DNA of 64,000 nucleotides from Luteimonas sp. (GTDB taxonomy: Bacteria; Pseudomonadota; Gammaproteobacteria; Xanthomonadales; Xanthomonadaceae): positions 558,001-622,000 of the forward strand of contig JANPZU010000003.1 in the NCBI GenBank assembly GCA_024707405.1, read 5' to 3'. Below are positions 8,855-18,115 of this stretch, one piece after another; the first letter of the stretch is position 1, and every line of letters starts with the position of its first letter. The notes beneath the pieces are model-generated. The model searched no databases. It saw only the letters and a program-made list of their open reading frames with translations, and had not been told where the DNA came from. The translations under genes were made by a program, and so were the position numbers.

Positions 8855-10792
8855 ATGTCGAGGGCGGATGGGTTGGATCTGATCGCAATCGGGCGTTCCT
8901 GCATCGACCTGTATGGCGAACAGACCGGTGGCCGGCTGGAGGACATGCAATCCTTCGCCAAGTACATCGGCGGCAGCCCGACCAATACTTCCGTTGGCGG
9001 TGCGCGGCTGGGCTTGCGCACGGGCCTGCTGACACGCGTGGGCGAGGATCACTTCGGGCGCTTCATCCGCGAGCAACTCATCCGCGAAGGGGTGGAAACC
9101 CACGGCGTGACCGCCGATCCGCAGCGCCTGACCGCGCTGGTGTTTCTCGGCATCCGCGACCCCGACACCTTCCCGCTGGTGTTCTATCGCGAAAACTGCG
9201 CCGACATGGCGCTCTCCGAGTCCGACGTCGACCCCGGCTTCATCGGCTCGGCGAAGGCGGTGCTGATCAACGGCACGCATCTGTCGCAGCCGGGCGTCTT
9301 CGCCGCATCGCTGAAGGCCTGCGAAATTACGCGCGCCAACGGCGGAAGGATCGTGTTCGACATCGATTACCGGCCGGTGCTGTGGGGCCTGACCGGCAGG
9401 GACGCAGGCGAAAATCGCTTCGTCGCCAACAACGCTGTCACGCAACGCCTGCAGCAGGTGCTGCCGCTGTGCGACCTGATCGTCGGCACCGAGGAAGAGA
9501 TCCACATCCTCGGCGGCGACACGGACACGCTGGTCGCGTTGCGCGCGATCCGTGCGGGCACCGACGCGTTGATTGTCTGCAAGCGTGGCGCCGCCGGCTG
9601 CAGTGCGTTCCCCGGCCCGATCCCGGCCTCGCTTGACGACGGCATCGTGGGCCGCGGGTTCCCGGTCGAAGTTTTCAACGTGCTCGGCGCCGGCGACGCA
9701 TTCATGGCCGGCTTCCTGCGCGGCTGGTTGCGCGACGCGCCCCTGGAAGACTGCTGCGCGTGGGGCAATGCCTGTGGTGCCATCGTCGTGTCGCGCCATG
9801 GCTGCTCGCCCGCGATGCCGACATGGGAGGAATTGCAATCCTTCCTGCAGGGTGGCGAACGCCCGTTCCGCCTGCGCGACGATACCGCGTTGGAACACCT
9901 GCACTGGGCCACCACGCGCGCTAAGCAGTATCCATCGTTGACGGTGCTGGCGATGGACCATCGCAGCCAGTTCGAGGCGCTGTGCAAGGCAACCGGCGCC
10001 GACCCGCAGCGGATCGCCGCATTCAAGTCTCTTGCAATCGCGGCGGTCGATCGCGTGGCACAAGGCGATCCGGGATTCGGCGTGCTGCTCGACGGGCGCT
10101 ACGGCATGCGCGCACTCGAAGTCGCGGCCGGCAAACCGTACTGGATCGGCCGTCCAATCGAACTGCCGGGATCTTGCCCGCTCGAATTCGAATCTTCGCC
10201 GGATGTCGCCACCGAACTCGCGACCTGGCCCGCGAAGCATGTCGTGAAGTGCCTCGCGTTCTACCATCCGGACGATCCGCAGGATCTGCGTGAGCGTCAG
10301 GAACGCCAACTGCTGCGACTGGCCGACGCCGCGCGCAAGACGCGCCATGAACTGCTGGTGGAAATCATCGCCTCGCGCAACGGCGACGTGGCCGACGATA
10401 CCGTGGCACGTGCCATCCATCGTCTGTACGACCTCGGCATCCGGCCCGACTGGTGGAAGCTGGAACCGGACGACCGTGCATCGGCATGGCGCCACATCGA
10501 AGACGCCATCACCCGCAATGATCCGCATTGTCGCGGCGTGGTGCTGCTGGGCCTGTCCGCGCCGCAGGACGAACTGATCGCTTCGTTTGCTGCCAGCGCG
10601 CAGGCACCGATCGTCAAGGGATTCGCCGTCGGCCGCACGATCTTCGCGGACGCCGCAGAACAGTGGCTCTCAGGCAACATCGATGACGAGGCCGCCATCG
10701 CCGACCTTGCACGACGCTTCTCGATCCTGGTCGACGCCTGGCGTGATGCAAAGCAGCGGGCGCTGCCGCAAGCGATCCGCGAGACTGCATGA
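8855..10792 (+). CDS. iolC: 5-dehydro-2-deoxygluconokinase fused to DUF2090 aldolase-like domain
   Basis: This 645-residue fusion has two parts. The PfkB kinase domain, about residues 1-340, carries IGGSPTNTSVGGARLGL and the catalytic NVLGAGDAFMAGF near residue 280. It phosphorylates 5-dehydro-2-deoxygluconate. From about residue 360 the DUF2090 domain begins (LTVLAMDHRSQFEALC, later GVLLDGRYG and WWKLEP); it is related to class I-type aldolases. Databases commonly name such fusions bifunctional kinase/DKGP aldolase. No separate iolJ aldolase is present in the window, so the fusion probably supplies that step, yielding dihydroxyacetone phosphate and malonic semialdehyde. A clear GGAGGA ribosome site precedes the start. 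It is the first gene of a tightly packed operon; iolD follows after one base. Confidence 0.93.
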   Translation: MSRADGLDLIAIGRSCIDLYGEQTGGRLEDMQSFAKYIGGSPTNTSVGGARLGLRTGLLTRVGEDHFGRFIREQLIREGVETHGVTADPQRLTALVFLGIRDPDTFPLVFYRENCADMALSESDVDPGFIGSAKAVLINGTHLSQPGVFAASLKACEITRANGGRIVFDIDYRPVLWGLTGRDAGENRFVANNAVTQRLQQVLPLCDLIVGTEEEIHILGGDTDTLVALRAIRAGTDALIVCKRGAAGCSAFPGPIPASLDDGIVGRGFPVEVFNVLGAGDAFMAGFLRGWLRDAPLEDCCAWGNACGAIVVSRHGCSPAMPTWEELQSFLQGGERPFRLRDDTALEHLHWATTRAKQYPSLTVLAMDHRSQFEALCKATGADPQRIAAFKSLAIAAVDRVAQGDPGFGVLLDGRYGMRALEVAAGKPYWIGRPIELPGSCPLEFESSPDVATELATWPAKHVVKCLAFYHPDDPQDLRERQERQLLRLADAARKTRHELLVEIIASRNGDVADDTVARAIHRLYDLGIRPDWWKLEPDDRASAWRHIEDAITRNDPHCRGVVLLGLSAPQDELIASFAASAQAPIVKGFAVGRTIFADAAEQWLSGNIDDEAAIADLARRFSILVDAWRDAKQRALPQAIRETA

Positions 10793-10793
10793 C

Positions 10794-12659
10794 ATGAGCG
10801 CATCGAACACACGCGACACCTCGACCGACACCCTCCGACTCACCGCCGCGCAGGCCACCATGCTGTGGCTGGCCAACCAGCATGTCGTCATTGATGGCGA
10901 CGAGGTGCCCTACTTCGCGGGCGTCTGGGCGATCTTCGGCCACGGCAACGTCGCCGCGGTCGGCGAAGCGCTGCATGCCGCGCGCGCCGCCTTGCCGACG
11001 TATCGGGCGCACAACGAGCAAGGCATGGCACATGCCGCGATCGCGTACGCCAAACAGATGCGTCGACGACGCGCGATGGTCTGCACCACATCGATCGGCC
11101 CCGGTGCGACCAACATGGTGACGGCTGCTGCACTCGCGCACGTCAACCGATTGCCAGTGCTGCTGATCCCCGGCGATGTGTACGCCAGCCGACGGCCCGA
11201 CCCGGTGCTGCAGCAGGTTGAGGATTTCAGCGACGGAACGGCGTCGGCCAATGATTGCTTCCGGCCGGTCTCGCGCTATTTCGATCGCATCACACGGCCC
11301 GAGCAGATCCTCGACGCGCTGCCGAAGGCACTGGCAACGATGCTCGATCCCGCGACCTGCGGCCCGGTGACGCTCGCGTTCTGCCAGGACGTGCAAGCCG
11401 AGGCCTTCGACTACCCCGCGAATTTTTTCTCGCGCCGCACCTGGCATCCACGCCGGGCACCTGCCGATGCGCACGAACTCGACGCACTCGCCAGTGCGCT
11501 GCGCGCTGCAAAACGGCCACTCCTCGTTGCCGGTGGCGGCGTGCTCTACAGCGGCGCTGAAGCCGCGCTCGCCGCCTTCGCCGAACGCACCGGCTTGCCG
11601 GTAGCGGAAACGCAGGCCGGCAAGGGTGCGTTGCCGTGGAACCACGCCAATACGCTTGGCTCGATCGGCGTGACCGGCTCCAGCGCAGCGAATGCAGCCG
11701 CGAGCAATGCAGATGTCGTGGTCGGCATCGGCACACGACTCCAGGATTTCACCACCGGCTCGCGCAGCCTGTTCCCCGATGCAAGCCTGTTCCAGGTCAA
11801 CGTGCAGGCCTTCGACGCGCACAAACACGGTGCGGTGCCGGTGGTCGGTGATGCACGCACAGTGCTGGCCTCGCTGGATGCCGCGCTGGTCGACTGGCAG
11901 GCGCCGCAGGTGTTCGATCGCGACGCGGTCACGCAGTGGCATGCTGCCGTCGATATCGCCACGCAAGGCGACAACGCCACCACCTTGCCCAGCGACGCGC
12001 AGGTGATCGGCGCGGTGCAATCATCGTTCGATGACGATGTGATCGTGGTCTGTGCCGCAGGCGGCCTGCCCGGCGAACTGCACAAGCTGTGGCGCACGAC
12101 GCGCAGTGACGGCTACCACCTGGAATACGGTTTCTCGTGCATGGGCTACGAGATCGCGGGCGGCCTCGGTGTGAAACTCTCCGCGCCGGATCGCGACGTG
12201 GTGGTGATGGTCGGCGACGGCAGCTACCTGATGATGAACTCCGAACTCGCGACGTCGGTAATGCTCGGCCAGAAACTGGTCGTGGTGCTGCTGGACAACC
12301 GCGGCTACGGCTGCATCAATCGCCTGCAGCAGGCCACCGGCAGCCCCGGCTTCAACAACCTGCTGGTCGACGCGCGACACGAGACCTTGCCCGACATCGA
12401 TTTCGCCGCGCACGCGCGCAGCCTGGGCGCACTGGCCGAGAAGGCCACGAACCTTGGCGAGTTGCGCGCTGCGCTGGCACGCGCACGTGCGGCCGACCGC
12501 AGCAGCGTGGTCGTCATCGATACCGATCCGCTAAAGACCACCGAGGCCGGAGGCTGGTGGTGGGACGTGGCCGTCCCCGAAGTGTCGGATCGCCCGGAAG
12601 TGAATGCCGCGCGCCGTGATTACGAACAACGCATCCGCATGAAGAGAAACCTGTCATGA
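10794..12659 (+). CDS. iolD: 3D-(3,5/4)-trihydroxycyclohexane-1,2-dione hydrolase
   Basis: This is a 621-residue thiamine-diphosphate enzyme that opens the ring of the diketone intermediate to give 5-deoxyglucuronate. The N-terminal pyrimidine-binding domain includes RAHNEQGMAHAAIAYAKQ with the expected glutamate. The C-terminal cofactor motif reads GDGSYLMMNSEL and ends in DNRGYGC, the GDG...N pattern that binds magnesium and thiamine diphosphate. The start is one base after the iolC stop, and the stop overlaps the iolE start (ATGA), implying translational coupling. Length is normal for the family. Confidence 0.95.
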   Translation: MSASNTRDTSTDTLRLTAAQATMLWLANQHVVIDGDEVPYFAGVWAIFGHGNVAAVGEALHAARAALPTYRAHNEQGMAHAAIAYAKQMRRRRAMVCTTSIGPGATNMVTAAALAHVNRLPVLLIPGDVYASRRPDPVLQQVEDFSDGTASANDCFRPVSRYFDRITRPEQILDALPKALATMLDPATCGPVTLAFCQDVQAEAFDYPANFFSRRTWHPRRAPADAHELDALASALRAAKRPLLVAGGGVLYSGAEAALAAFAERTGLPVAETQAGKGALPWNHANTLGSIGVTGSSAANAAASNADVVVGIGTRLQDFTTGSRSLFPDASLFQVNVQAFDAHKHGAVPVVGDARTVLASLDAALVDWQAPQVFDRDAVTQWHAAVDIATQGDNATTLPSDAQVIGAVQSSFDDDVIVVCAAGGLPGELHKLWRTTRSDGYHLEYGFSCMGYEIAGGLGVKLSAPDRDVVVMVGDGSYLMMNSELATSVMLGQKLVVVLLDNRGYGCINRLQQATGSPGFNNLLVDARHETLPDIDFAAHARSLGALAEKATNLGELRAALARARAADRSSVVVIDTDPLKTTEAGGWWWDVAVPEVSDRPEVNAARRDYEQRIRMKRNLS

Positions 12660-13546
12660 GCATCCGATTCGGCGTCAGTCCCATTGCATGGGCCAATGAC
12701 GACATGCCCGAGCTTGGCGGCGACACGCCGCTGGAGAGCATCCTCGCCGACATCCGCGACGTCGGCTTCGAAGGTGTCGAGCTGGGCGGCAAGTTCCCCC
12801 GCGACGCCGCGGTGCTGAAGCCGCTGCTGGCGTCGTACGGCATCGACCTGATCGGCGGCTGGTACAGCGGCTCGCTGCTGGCGCAGGACGCCGACGCCGA
12901 GATCGCCGCGTTGCAGCCGCACCTGCAGTTGCTCAAGGCCATGGGCAGCACGGTGTTCGTGTTCGCCGAGACCAGCAACGCCGTGCACGGCAATCGCTCG
13001 GTGCCGCTGACCGGTACGCCGCAACTTGCAGACGGCGACTGGGCGCGCTTCGGTGCGCGCATGACCGACGTGGCCGATTACATCCAGGCACAGGGCCTGA
13101 AGTTCGCCTACCACCATCACCTGGGTACGGTAGTCGAGCGCGCATCCGACATGGAGGCCTTCATTCGCCACACCGGGCCGTCAGTCGGATTCACCCTCGA
13201 CACCGGCCATGCCGCGCTGGGCGGCGTCGATTACCTGCAAGTGATCCGCGAGCACCCGGCACGCATCGCGCACGTGCATTGCAAGGACTTCCGCGACGAG
13301 ACGTATCGCACGCTGCGCGATGGTGGCTCCAGTTTCCTCGACGGCGTCCTCGGCGGCATGTTCACCGTGCCCGGCGATGGCGGCATCGACTACGGCGCGG
13401 TGATGCGCGCACTGGTCGAAATCGACTACAGCGGCTGGATCGTGATCGAAGCGGAACAGGATCCTGCCATCGCCGCGCCGAAGCCCTATGCCGAACTCGG
13501 CCTGCGCACGCTGAAGACGGAAGCCGCCAAGGCGGGATTGATCTGA
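12656..13546 (+). CDS. iolE: inosose (2-keto-myo-inositol) dehydratase
   Basis: This 296-residue TIM-barrel metalloenzyme dehydrates scyllo-inosose to the diketone used by IolD. Family landmarks are the N-terminal FGVSPIAWANDDMPELGGDTP and metal-ligand segments EGVELGGKFP, FAYHHHLGT, LDTGHAALGG and HVHCKD, ending in IVIEAEQDPA. The start overlaps the iolD stop by four bases and its own stop overlaps the iolB start by one base, so it is part of one translationally coupled unit. Confidence 0.95.
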   Translation: MSIRFGVSPIAWANDDMPELGGDTPLESILADIRDVGFEGVELGGKFPRDAAVLKPLLASYGIDLIGGWYSGSLLAQDADAEIAALQPHLQLLKAMGSTVFVFAETSNAVHGNRSVPLTGTPQLADGDWARFGARMTDVADYIQAQGLKFAYHHHLGTVVERASDMEAFIRHTGPSVGFTLDTGHAALGGVDYLQVIREHPARIAHVHCKDFRDETYRTLRDGGSSFLDGVLGGMFTVPGDGGIDYGAVMRALVEIDYSGWIVIEAEQDPAIAAPKPYAELGLRTLKTEAAKAGLI

Positions 13547-14367
13547 TGTCGCGCCTGCGCGTCCGTCCGCAGTCACCCGCCGCCGACGGCACGGTGCTGT
13601 CGGTGACGCCGGAGAGCGCCGGCTGGTCGCATGTCGGTTTCAGGGTCGTAAAGCTGTCCTCCGGCCAGCGCTACACCGGCGCTGATGCAGCGCGCGAAGC
13701 CTGCCTGGTGCTGGTAGCCGGCACGGCCAACATCGTCGCCGGTGAATCGCACTTCGATGATGTCGGCGGTCGCGCATCACCGTTCGAAGATCGCGCGCCG
13801 GGTGCGGTGTACGTGCCTGCGGGCGTGTCCTACACGGTGGTTGCAAAGGATGACGTCGAACTCGCCATCTGTACTGCGCCGGGCACGGGCCATGGTGCCC
13901 CGCGTCGGATCGACGATGCCGAGATGTCGCGCGAAGTGCGTGGCGTGGGCACCAATACCCGCCACGTACGCAACATCCTGCCCGAGACGCAGCCCGCCGA
14001 CGGCCTGCTGGTCGTCGAAGTGGTGACACCCGCCGGGCACTGGTCGAGCTACCCACCACACAAGCACGACACCGCGACGCCGGGCGAGGAAACCATCCTC
14101 GAGGAAACCTATTACCACCGCACGCACCCGCGGCAGGGTTTCGCGTTCCAGCGCGTGTACAGCGACGACCGCACGCTCGACGAGGCCATCGCGGTCGAAG
14201 ACGGGGACGTGGTGCTGGTCCCGCGCGGCTACCACCCGGTCGGCGCCGCCCATGGCTATGACCTCTACTACCTCAACGTGATGGCCGGCCCCGAACGCCG
14301 CTGGCTGTTCCGCAACGATCCCGACCACGCCTGGATCGTCGCCCCGCCCCCTGCTTCCGGAACCTGA
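13546..14367 (+). CDS. iolB: 5-deoxy-glucuronate isomerase
   Basis: This 273-residue bicupin isomerises 5-deoxyglucuronate to 5-dehydro-2-deoxygluconate, the substrate of IolC. The metal-binding cupin motif is visible as SSYPPHKHDT followed by EETYYHRTHPRQGFAFQRVY. The C-terminal VPRGYHPVGAAHGYDLYYLNVMAG is characteristic of IolB. A longer open frame exists upstream inside iolE, but the start at 13546 overlaps the iolE stop (TGATG) and matches the family N terminus. Confidence 0.94.
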   Translation: MSRLRVRPQSPAADGTVLSVTPESAGWSHVGFRVVKLSSGQRYTGADAAREACLVLVAGTANIVAGESHFDDVGGRASPFEDRAPGAVYVPAGVSYTVVAKDDVELAICTAPGTGHGAPRRIDDAEMSREVRGVGTNTRHVRNILPETQPADGLLVVEVVTPAGHWSSYPPHKHDTATPGEETILEETYYHRTHPRQGFAFQRVYSDDRTLDEAIAVEDGDVVLVPRGYHPVGAAHGYDLYYLNVMAGPERRWLFRNDPDHAWIVAPPPASGT

Positions 14368-14370
14368 GTC

Positions 14371-15870
14371 ATGCGCAACATCGAACATTTCATCGACGGC
14401 CGCATCGTCGCCGGCGCATCCGGCCGGCACGGCGATGTCTTCGATCCCAACAGCGGACGCGTCCAGGCGAAAGTATCGCTGGCCGCGCCCGTCGAGCTCG
14501 ACCGCGCGATCGCCAACGCCGTCCAGGCGCAGGCCGATTGGGCGAAGGTCAATCCGCAGCGGCGCGCGCGGGTGATGTTCGAGTTCAAGCGCCTGCTCGA
14601 AGTGCACATGGATGAACTCGCCGCCTTGCTGTCCTCCGAACACGGCAAGGTAGTGTCCGATGCACGCGGCGACCTGCAGCGCGGGTTGGAAGTCATCGAA
14701 TTTGCCTGCGGCATCCCGCACCTGCTCAAGGGCGACTACACGCAGGGCGCCGGTCCCGGCATCGACGTGTATTCAATGCGCCAGCCGCTGGGCGTAGTCG
14801 CGGGCATCACGCCGTTCAATTTCCCGGCGATGATCCCGATGTGGATGTTCGGCCCGGCGATCGCCAGCGGCAACGCGTTCATCCTCAAGCCCTCTGAACG
14901 TGATCCTTCGGTGCCGGTGCGACTGGCGGAACTGATGATCGAAGCGGGCCTGCCGCCGGGCGTGCTCAACGTCGTGCACGGCGACAAGGAGATCGTGGAC
15001 GCGATACTGCACCACCCCGACATCAAGGCGGTGAGTTTCGTCGGCTCATCCGACATTGCGCAATACGTGTATGGACAGGGCGCGGCGCAGGGCAAGCGCG
15101 TGCAGTGCATGGGCGGCGCGAAGAACCACGGCATCGTGTTGCCGGATGCAGACCTCGACCAGGCCGTCGCCGACATCATCGGCGCTGCGTATGGCTCCGC
15201 GGGCGAGCGCTGCATGGCACTGCCGGTGGTCGTGGCCGTGGGTGATGCCACTGCGAACGCGCTGCGCGAGAGACTCGTTGCGGCGATTGCGTCGCTGCGG
15301 ATCGGCGTTTCCACCGATGCCGATGCGCACTACGGGCCGGTCATCACTGCCGCGCACAAGGCGAAGATCGAGCACTACATCCAGCTGGGCGTCGACGAAG
15401 GCGCGGAACTCGTGGTCGACGGGCGCGGTTTCTCGCTTTCGGGACACGAAAGCGGCTTTTTCCTCGGCCCGACACTGTTCGACCATGTCACGCCCGGCAT
15501 GCAAACGTGGCGCGAGGAAATCTTCGGACCGGTGCTGCAGATCATGCGCGCCGAGTCTTTCGATGAGGCGATCGCGCTGCCTAGCATTCATCAGTACGGC
15601 AACGGCGTGGCGATCTTCACCCGCAACGGCGATGCCGCGCGCGAGTTCGCGGACCGCGTCGAAGTCGGCATGGTCGGCATCAACGTGCCGATCCCGGTGC
15701 CGGTCGCGTATCACAGCTTCGGCGGATGGAAGCGCTCGGGTTTTGCCGATCTCAACCAGTACGGCATGGACGGCGTGCGTTTCTACACGCGCACCAAGGT
15801 CGTCACGCAGCGCTGGCCGAAGGGTGGCGCCGATGTCGAACAGAGCTTCGTGATTCCGACGATGCGCTGA
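14371..15870 (+). CDS. iolA: methylmalonate-semialdehyde / malonate-semialdehyde dehydrogenase (acylating)
   Basis: This 499-residue CoA-acylating aldehyde dehydrogenase converts malonate semialdehyde to acetyl-CoA and CO2, closing the inositol pathway. It also acts on methylmalonate semialdehyde from valine breakdown (the gene is then called mmsA). Visible motifs are ITPFNFPAMIPMWM, the catalytic-cysteine segment GSAGERCMALPV, EEIFGPVLQ and the C-terminal YHSFGGWKRSGF. It follows iolB by three bases and belongs to the iol operon. Confidence 0.94.
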   Translation: MRNIEHFIDGRIVAGASGRHGDVFDPNSGRVQAKVSLAAPVELDRAIANAVQAQADWAKVNPQRRARVMFEFKRLLEVHMDELAALLSSEHGKVVSDARGDLQRGLEVIEFACGIPHLLKGDYTQGAGPGIDVYSMRQPLGVVAGITPFNFPAMIPMWMFGPAIASGNAFILKPSERDPSVPVRLAELMIEAGLPPGVLNVVHGDKEIVDAILHHPDIKAVSFVGSSDIAQYVYGQGAAQGKRVQCMGGAKNHGIVLPDADLDQAVADIIGAAYGSAGERCMALPVVVAVGDATANALRERLVAAIASLRIGVSTDADAHYGPVITAAHKAKIEHYIQLGVDEGAELVVDGRGFSLSGHESGFFLGPTLFDHVTPGMQTWREEIFGPVLQIMRAESFDEAIALPSIHQYGNGVAIFTRNGDAAREFADRVEVGMVGINVPIPVPVAYHSFGGWKRSGFADLNQYGMDGVRFYTRTKVVTQRWPKGGADVEQSFVIPTMR

Positions 15871-15940
15871 CGCCCACCGTGCCGATGTACCGGGTCGTCG
15901 CGTGCGCGCGGCCCACGGATCCCTGGGGAGGGAACGCTTG

Positions 15941-17287
15941 ATGGCCAATGCACTGACGAGATTCTTCGCGACCGGCGCCGACCAGCCGGTCACCGCTGAC
16001 CCGTCGACCATCGATGCGATGTTCCGGCGGCATCGCTTCCGGGTGATGGTGGCGATCACGCTGGGCTACGGCGTGATCTACACCTGCCGACTTGCGCTGG
16101 GCGTGGTGAAGAAGCCGCTGATCGACGAAGGCATCTTCACCCCGGTCGAACTGGGCATGATCGGATCGGCGCTGTACTACGCGTATGCCATCGGCAAGTT
16201 GACCAACGGCTTCCTCGCCGACCACGCGAATATGAAGCGGTTCCTTGCGTTCGCGTTCCTGATGACCGCGCTGTGCAATTTCGCGATGGGCCTGACCACG
16301 GCGGTATGGACCGCGGTGATCATCTGGGGGCTCAACGGCTGGTTCCAGAGCTTCGGCGCACCCGGCGGCGTGGTGGCGATGACCGCATGGTTCTCCAACA
16401 AGGAACGCGGTCGCGCCTATGGTATCTGGAGTACGGCACATTCGATCGGCGAAGGCCTGACGTTCATCGGCGTGGGCAGCGTGGTCGCATGGCTGGGCTG
16501 GCGTTTCGGCTACTTCGTGCCGGCGCTGTTCGGCATCGGTGCGGCGGCGATGATGTTCTGGCTGGTACAGGACCGTCCGCGCACCATGGGCCTGCCGACG
16601 GTCAACGAGTGGAAGAAGGATTACTACGAGGAAAAGGCGCGGCCGGATATCAAGTCGGTGCTTGGCCTGCAGCTGTCCATCCTCAAGATCCCGGCGATCT
16701 GGGTGCTGTGCCTGTCGGCGGCCACGATCTACGTCACCCGCTACGCGATCAATTCGTGGGGCATCCTCTACCTGCAGGAAGACCGTGGCTTGTCATTGCC
16801 GATGGCCGGCACGGTGCTGATGATCAGCACGCTGGCAGGCATCGCAGGTGCGATCTCGTACGGCTTCATCTCCGACAAGTTCTTCAATGCCCGCCGTCCG
16901 CCGGTGAACCTGATCTTCGCGATCCTCGAGATCGGCGGCCTGCTGCTGTTCTTCTATGGCCCCAACACGATGCCCGTGCTGATCACCGGCATGGCCCTGT
17001 TCGGATTGGGGCTGACCGGGCTGGTCACGTCGCTCGGCGGCCTGTTCGCCGTCGATATCGCACCCAAGCGCGTGGCGGGTGCGGCGATGGGCGTGATTGG
17101 CATCTTCAGTTACATCGGTGCCGGCATCCAGGAATATGTCTCCGGCAAACTGATCCAGGAGAGCATGACCGTCGTCGGTGATGTTCGCCTGTACGACTTC
17201 GGCCCGGTGATCGCGTTCTGGATCGGCGCGTCGGTATTGTCGATGCTGCTCGCCGCCAGCCTGTGGCGAACCACCTTGAGGGATTGA
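15941..17287 (+). CDS. MFS transporter of the organophosphate:phosphate antiporter type
   Basis: This 448-residue inner-membrane carrier has about twelve membrane segments. The start at 15941 follows GGGGAGGGAACG. The segment RGRAYGIWSTAHSIGEG near residue 155 follows the GlpT/UhpT family signature (RG, five residues, W, then H and G). LVQDRPRTMGLP is also typical of that family. Members exchange phosphorylated compounds such as glycerol-3-phosphate or hexose phosphate for phosphate. It lies between iolA and an inositol monophosphatase in a locus with extracellular phytases, so a plausible cargo is an inositol monophosphate. Free inositol is the alternative; no sugar-porter-type inositol transporter is seen in the window. 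Substrate is inference. Confidence 0.85.
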   Translation: MANALTRFFATGADQPVTADPSTIDAMFRRHRFRVMVAITLGYGVIYTCRLALGVVKKPLIDEGIFTPVELGMIGSALYYAYAIGKLTNGFLADHANMKRFLAFAFLMTALCNFAMGLTTAVWTAVIIWGLNGWFQSFGAPGGVVAMTAWFSNKERGRAYGIWSTAHSIGEGLTFIGVGSVVAWLGWRFGYFVPALFGIGAAAMMFWLVQDRPRTMGLPTVNEWKKDYYEEKARPDIKSVLGLQLSILKIPAIWVLCLSAATIYVTRYAINSWGILYLQEDRGLSLPMAGTVLMISTLAGIAGAISYGFISDKFFNARRPPVNLIFAILEIGGLLLFFYGPNTMPVLITGMALFGLGLTGLVTSLGGLFAVDIAPKRVAGAAMGVIGIFSYIGAGIQEYVSGKLIQESMTVVGDVRLYDFGPVIAFWIGASVLSMLLAASLWRTTLRD

Positions 17288-17293
17288 CGCACG

Positions 17294-18115
17294 ATGTCCA
17301 TCGACGCCTCCAGCGAACTGCGCCACATGATCGATGCCGCGAAGACGGCAGGCGCCGGACTGTTGCGCCGCTACGCGCAACTTTCCGAACTCACCGTGCA
17401 CACCAAGGCCGGCCCCACCGACCTGGTCTCCATCGCCGACGAAGAAGCCGAGAACACCGTGCGCTCGATGCTGGCTGCAGCGCAGCCCTCATACGCGTTC
17501 CTCGGCGAGGAAGGTGGCATCGGTGGTGGCAGCGACACGTCACAGCGTTGGATCGTGGATCCACTTGATGGCACCACCAACTTCCTGTTCGGTTGCCCGT
17601 TGTGGGGCGTCAACGTGGCGCTGTCGCGCAACGATGAGGTCGTCGCCGGCGTGACCTACCTGCCGGTGATGGACGAACTGTTCGTCGCCGAACGCGGCAA
17701 GGGCGCATGGCTCAACGATCGCCGCATCCATGTCTCCACCCGCGCGCCATTGATCCGCACCGTGCTCTCGTGCGGCATCCCGTTTGCCGACAAGCCCGAC
17801 CATCCGGTGTTCGCACGCGAAATGGCGTTGCTCAGCAACCAGGTGGCTGGCATCCGCCGCACCGGTGCGTGCGCCGTGGACATGGCGTTCGTCGCGGCGG
17901 GCCGCTGGGACGCGTACTGGGAACGCGCCACCAACGCCTGGGACATGGCACCCGGCGTAATCCTGGTGGAAGAAGCGGGCGGCATCGCGACTTCGGTCAC
18001 AGGCGACGCGCTCGACCTGCACGGTCAGAACGTCTGCGTCAGCAATGGCGCAATCCACACGGTATTGATCGACGCGCTCAACGCCGCACGTGAAGCGAAG
18101 GAGCTAGGTGCATGA
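17294..18115 (+). CDS. inositol-1-monophosphatase family protein
   Basis: This 273-residue, magnesium-dependent, lithium-sensitive-type phosphatase would release myo-inositol from inositol monophosphates in the cytoplasm. The metal-site motifs are all present: FLGEEGG (near residue 73), WIVDPLDGTTNFLFGCPLWG (near 87) and WDMAPGVILVEEAGG (near 215). In the last, proline replaces the alanine usual in WDxAAG. Its gene begins six bases after the transporter and its stop overlaps the PhoD start. It is therefore in the iol operon rather than at a housekeeping suhB location. This points to a role in feeding inositol monophosphate into the pathway. Confidence 0.92.
   Translation: MSIDASSELRHMIDAAKTAGAGLLRRYAQLSELTVHTKAGPTDLVSIADEEAENTVRSMLAAAQPSYAFLGEEGGIGGGSDTSQRWIVDPLDGTTNFLFGCPLWGVNVALSRNDEVVAGVTYLPVMDELFVAERGKGAWLNDRRIHVSTRAPLIRTVLSCGIPFADKPDHPVFAREMALLSNQVAGIRRTGACAVDMAFVAAGRWDAYWERATNAWDMAPGVILVEEAGGIATSVTGDALDLHGQNVCVSNGAIHTVLIDALNAAREAKELGA

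Noticed and set aside
8738..10528. Open minus-strand frame of about 600 codons opposite iolC
   Set aside because: No family features and fully covered by the IolC fusion on the other strand.
10614..12020. Minus-strand frame of 468 codons opposite iolD
   Set aside because: Low-complexity antisense product; IolD motifs lie on the plus strand.
15046..16059. Minus-strand frame opposite iolA with GC-skewed codons
   Set aside because: Antisense shadow of iolA.
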